From positions 1,145,001-1,209,000 of the forward strand of contig JAUTDP010000005.1 in assembly GCA_033439795.1 (NCBI GenBank): a stretch of 64,000 bases of DNA, in the 5' to 3' direction. The DNA comes from Sordaria brevicollis (Eukaryota; Ascomycota; Sordariomycetes; Sordariales; Sordariaceae). The position numbers were made by a program, and so were the translations under genes. The notes below the pieces were generated by a model. The model saw nothing but the letters and a program-made list of their open reading frames with translations, was not told the DNA's origin and searched no databases. Positions 63,712 through 64,000 of this stretch are shown here, piece after piece (the first letter of the stretch is position 1; each line of letters starts with the position of its first letter).

Positions 63712-64000
63712 TATCAAGGGACAGCGTTAGCACCGTTAGGTATGTGATGAGATATGTGTTGTTGCACGAAGGAAGGGAAGGGAGAAGTGTGTGCGGAGGA
63801 CTGGATATATGGGCGCGAGCCCATACCCTAGTCCGTGCGCACCCATATAATACTGCACGTAACCACAGGTGACTAGATCTGGACCATGTCGAGCCATAGC
63901 ATGCGTGCCATAGTCGGGAATGGTCGCTAGGGATCTGGGCACCTATATAGGTGGTTAGTGCGTATACCGGGTATAGCACAGGTATAATCTTGTGATAATA
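63712..64000 (-). repeat. LTR of the gypsy C family, inverted orientation, little RIP
   Basis: The reverse complement aligns with 33976-34261, beginning at or just beyond the window edge (TATTATCACAAGATTATACC on the minus strand). It retains many C/G where the 33.9 kb copy has T/A. It contains GGTGTTAG-free GC-rich stretches such as CGCGAGCCCATACCCTAG and the promoter-like CCTATATAGGTGG. As it interrupts gypsy C pol on the opposite strand, it is the 3' LTR of a separate minus-strand element extending right, or a solo LTR. Confidence 0.85.

Overview
The window looks like nuclear DNA of a filamentous ascomycete (Pezizomycotina). The evidence is a fungal rhodopsin-like membrane protein gene with short introns (GTGAGT/GTAAGT donors, CTAAC-type branch sites, CAG acceptors) at the left edge, together with very long AT-rich blocks that bear the mark of repeat-induced point mutation (RIP). 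In those blocks CA/TG dinucleotides are scarce, TA is abundant, repeat copies differ almost only by transitions, and transposon reading frames carry stops at expected Gln/Trp positions and Tyr at expected Cys positions. Almost everything after position 1,400 is transposon-derived; the only confident host gene is the one running off the left end.

Layout. 1-411: partial 7TM gene on the minus strand. 1416-5303 and 6687-10812: two DNA transposons with long terminal inverted repeats and 10-11 bp target duplications. The second encodes a RIP-degraded Mutator-like (MULE) transposase with a FAR1/WRKY-like zinc finger, and both sit in a CGGCCAA target. 11702-13386: a third inverted-repeat element with a RIP-degraded interior. 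13390-13797: a MITE directly beside it. 14469-14838: a small inverted-repeat element containing telomere-like TTAGGG/TTAGTTAGGG repeats. GC-balanced host-like spacers separate these, without confident genes. 15440-18170 is AT-rich and unassigned, followed by a 0.4 kb heptamer microsatellite and a less mutated island to about 19.35 kb.

19.38-33.47 kb: a Tad1-like LINE interrupted at 20627-28936 by a complete Ty3/gypsy element (A; 307 bp LTRs, CCCGA duplication). Element A itself carries a hairpin-bracketed insertion with a pol III B-box. 33477-33750 is a GC-rich island, possibly an LTR remnant. 33976-36833: 5' LTR, gag and protease of a second gypsy element (C), whose protease-to-RT segment resumes at 63216-63711. 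The 26.4 kb in between (36834-63215) is bracketed by ~150 bp direct repeats. It contains relics of a RecQ-like helicase, an SNF2-type ATPase (interrupted by a third complete gypsy element, B, 42139-50861, with ACGGC duplication), unidentified coding remnants, and a recurring C-rich motif arranged as tiny hairpins and tandem arrays. This large helicase-bearing unit is the best candidate here for something undescribed. 63712-64000 is an LTR of the C family in inverted orientation and much less RIP-mutated, so it comes from a younger insertion.

None of the transposon genes is intact. The nesting order (LINE, then gypsy A, then hairpin element; gypsy C, then the large unit, then gypsy B; then a late C-family insertion) gives a relative chronology. 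Calls on degraded frames come from manual reading of motifs; no database search was possible.
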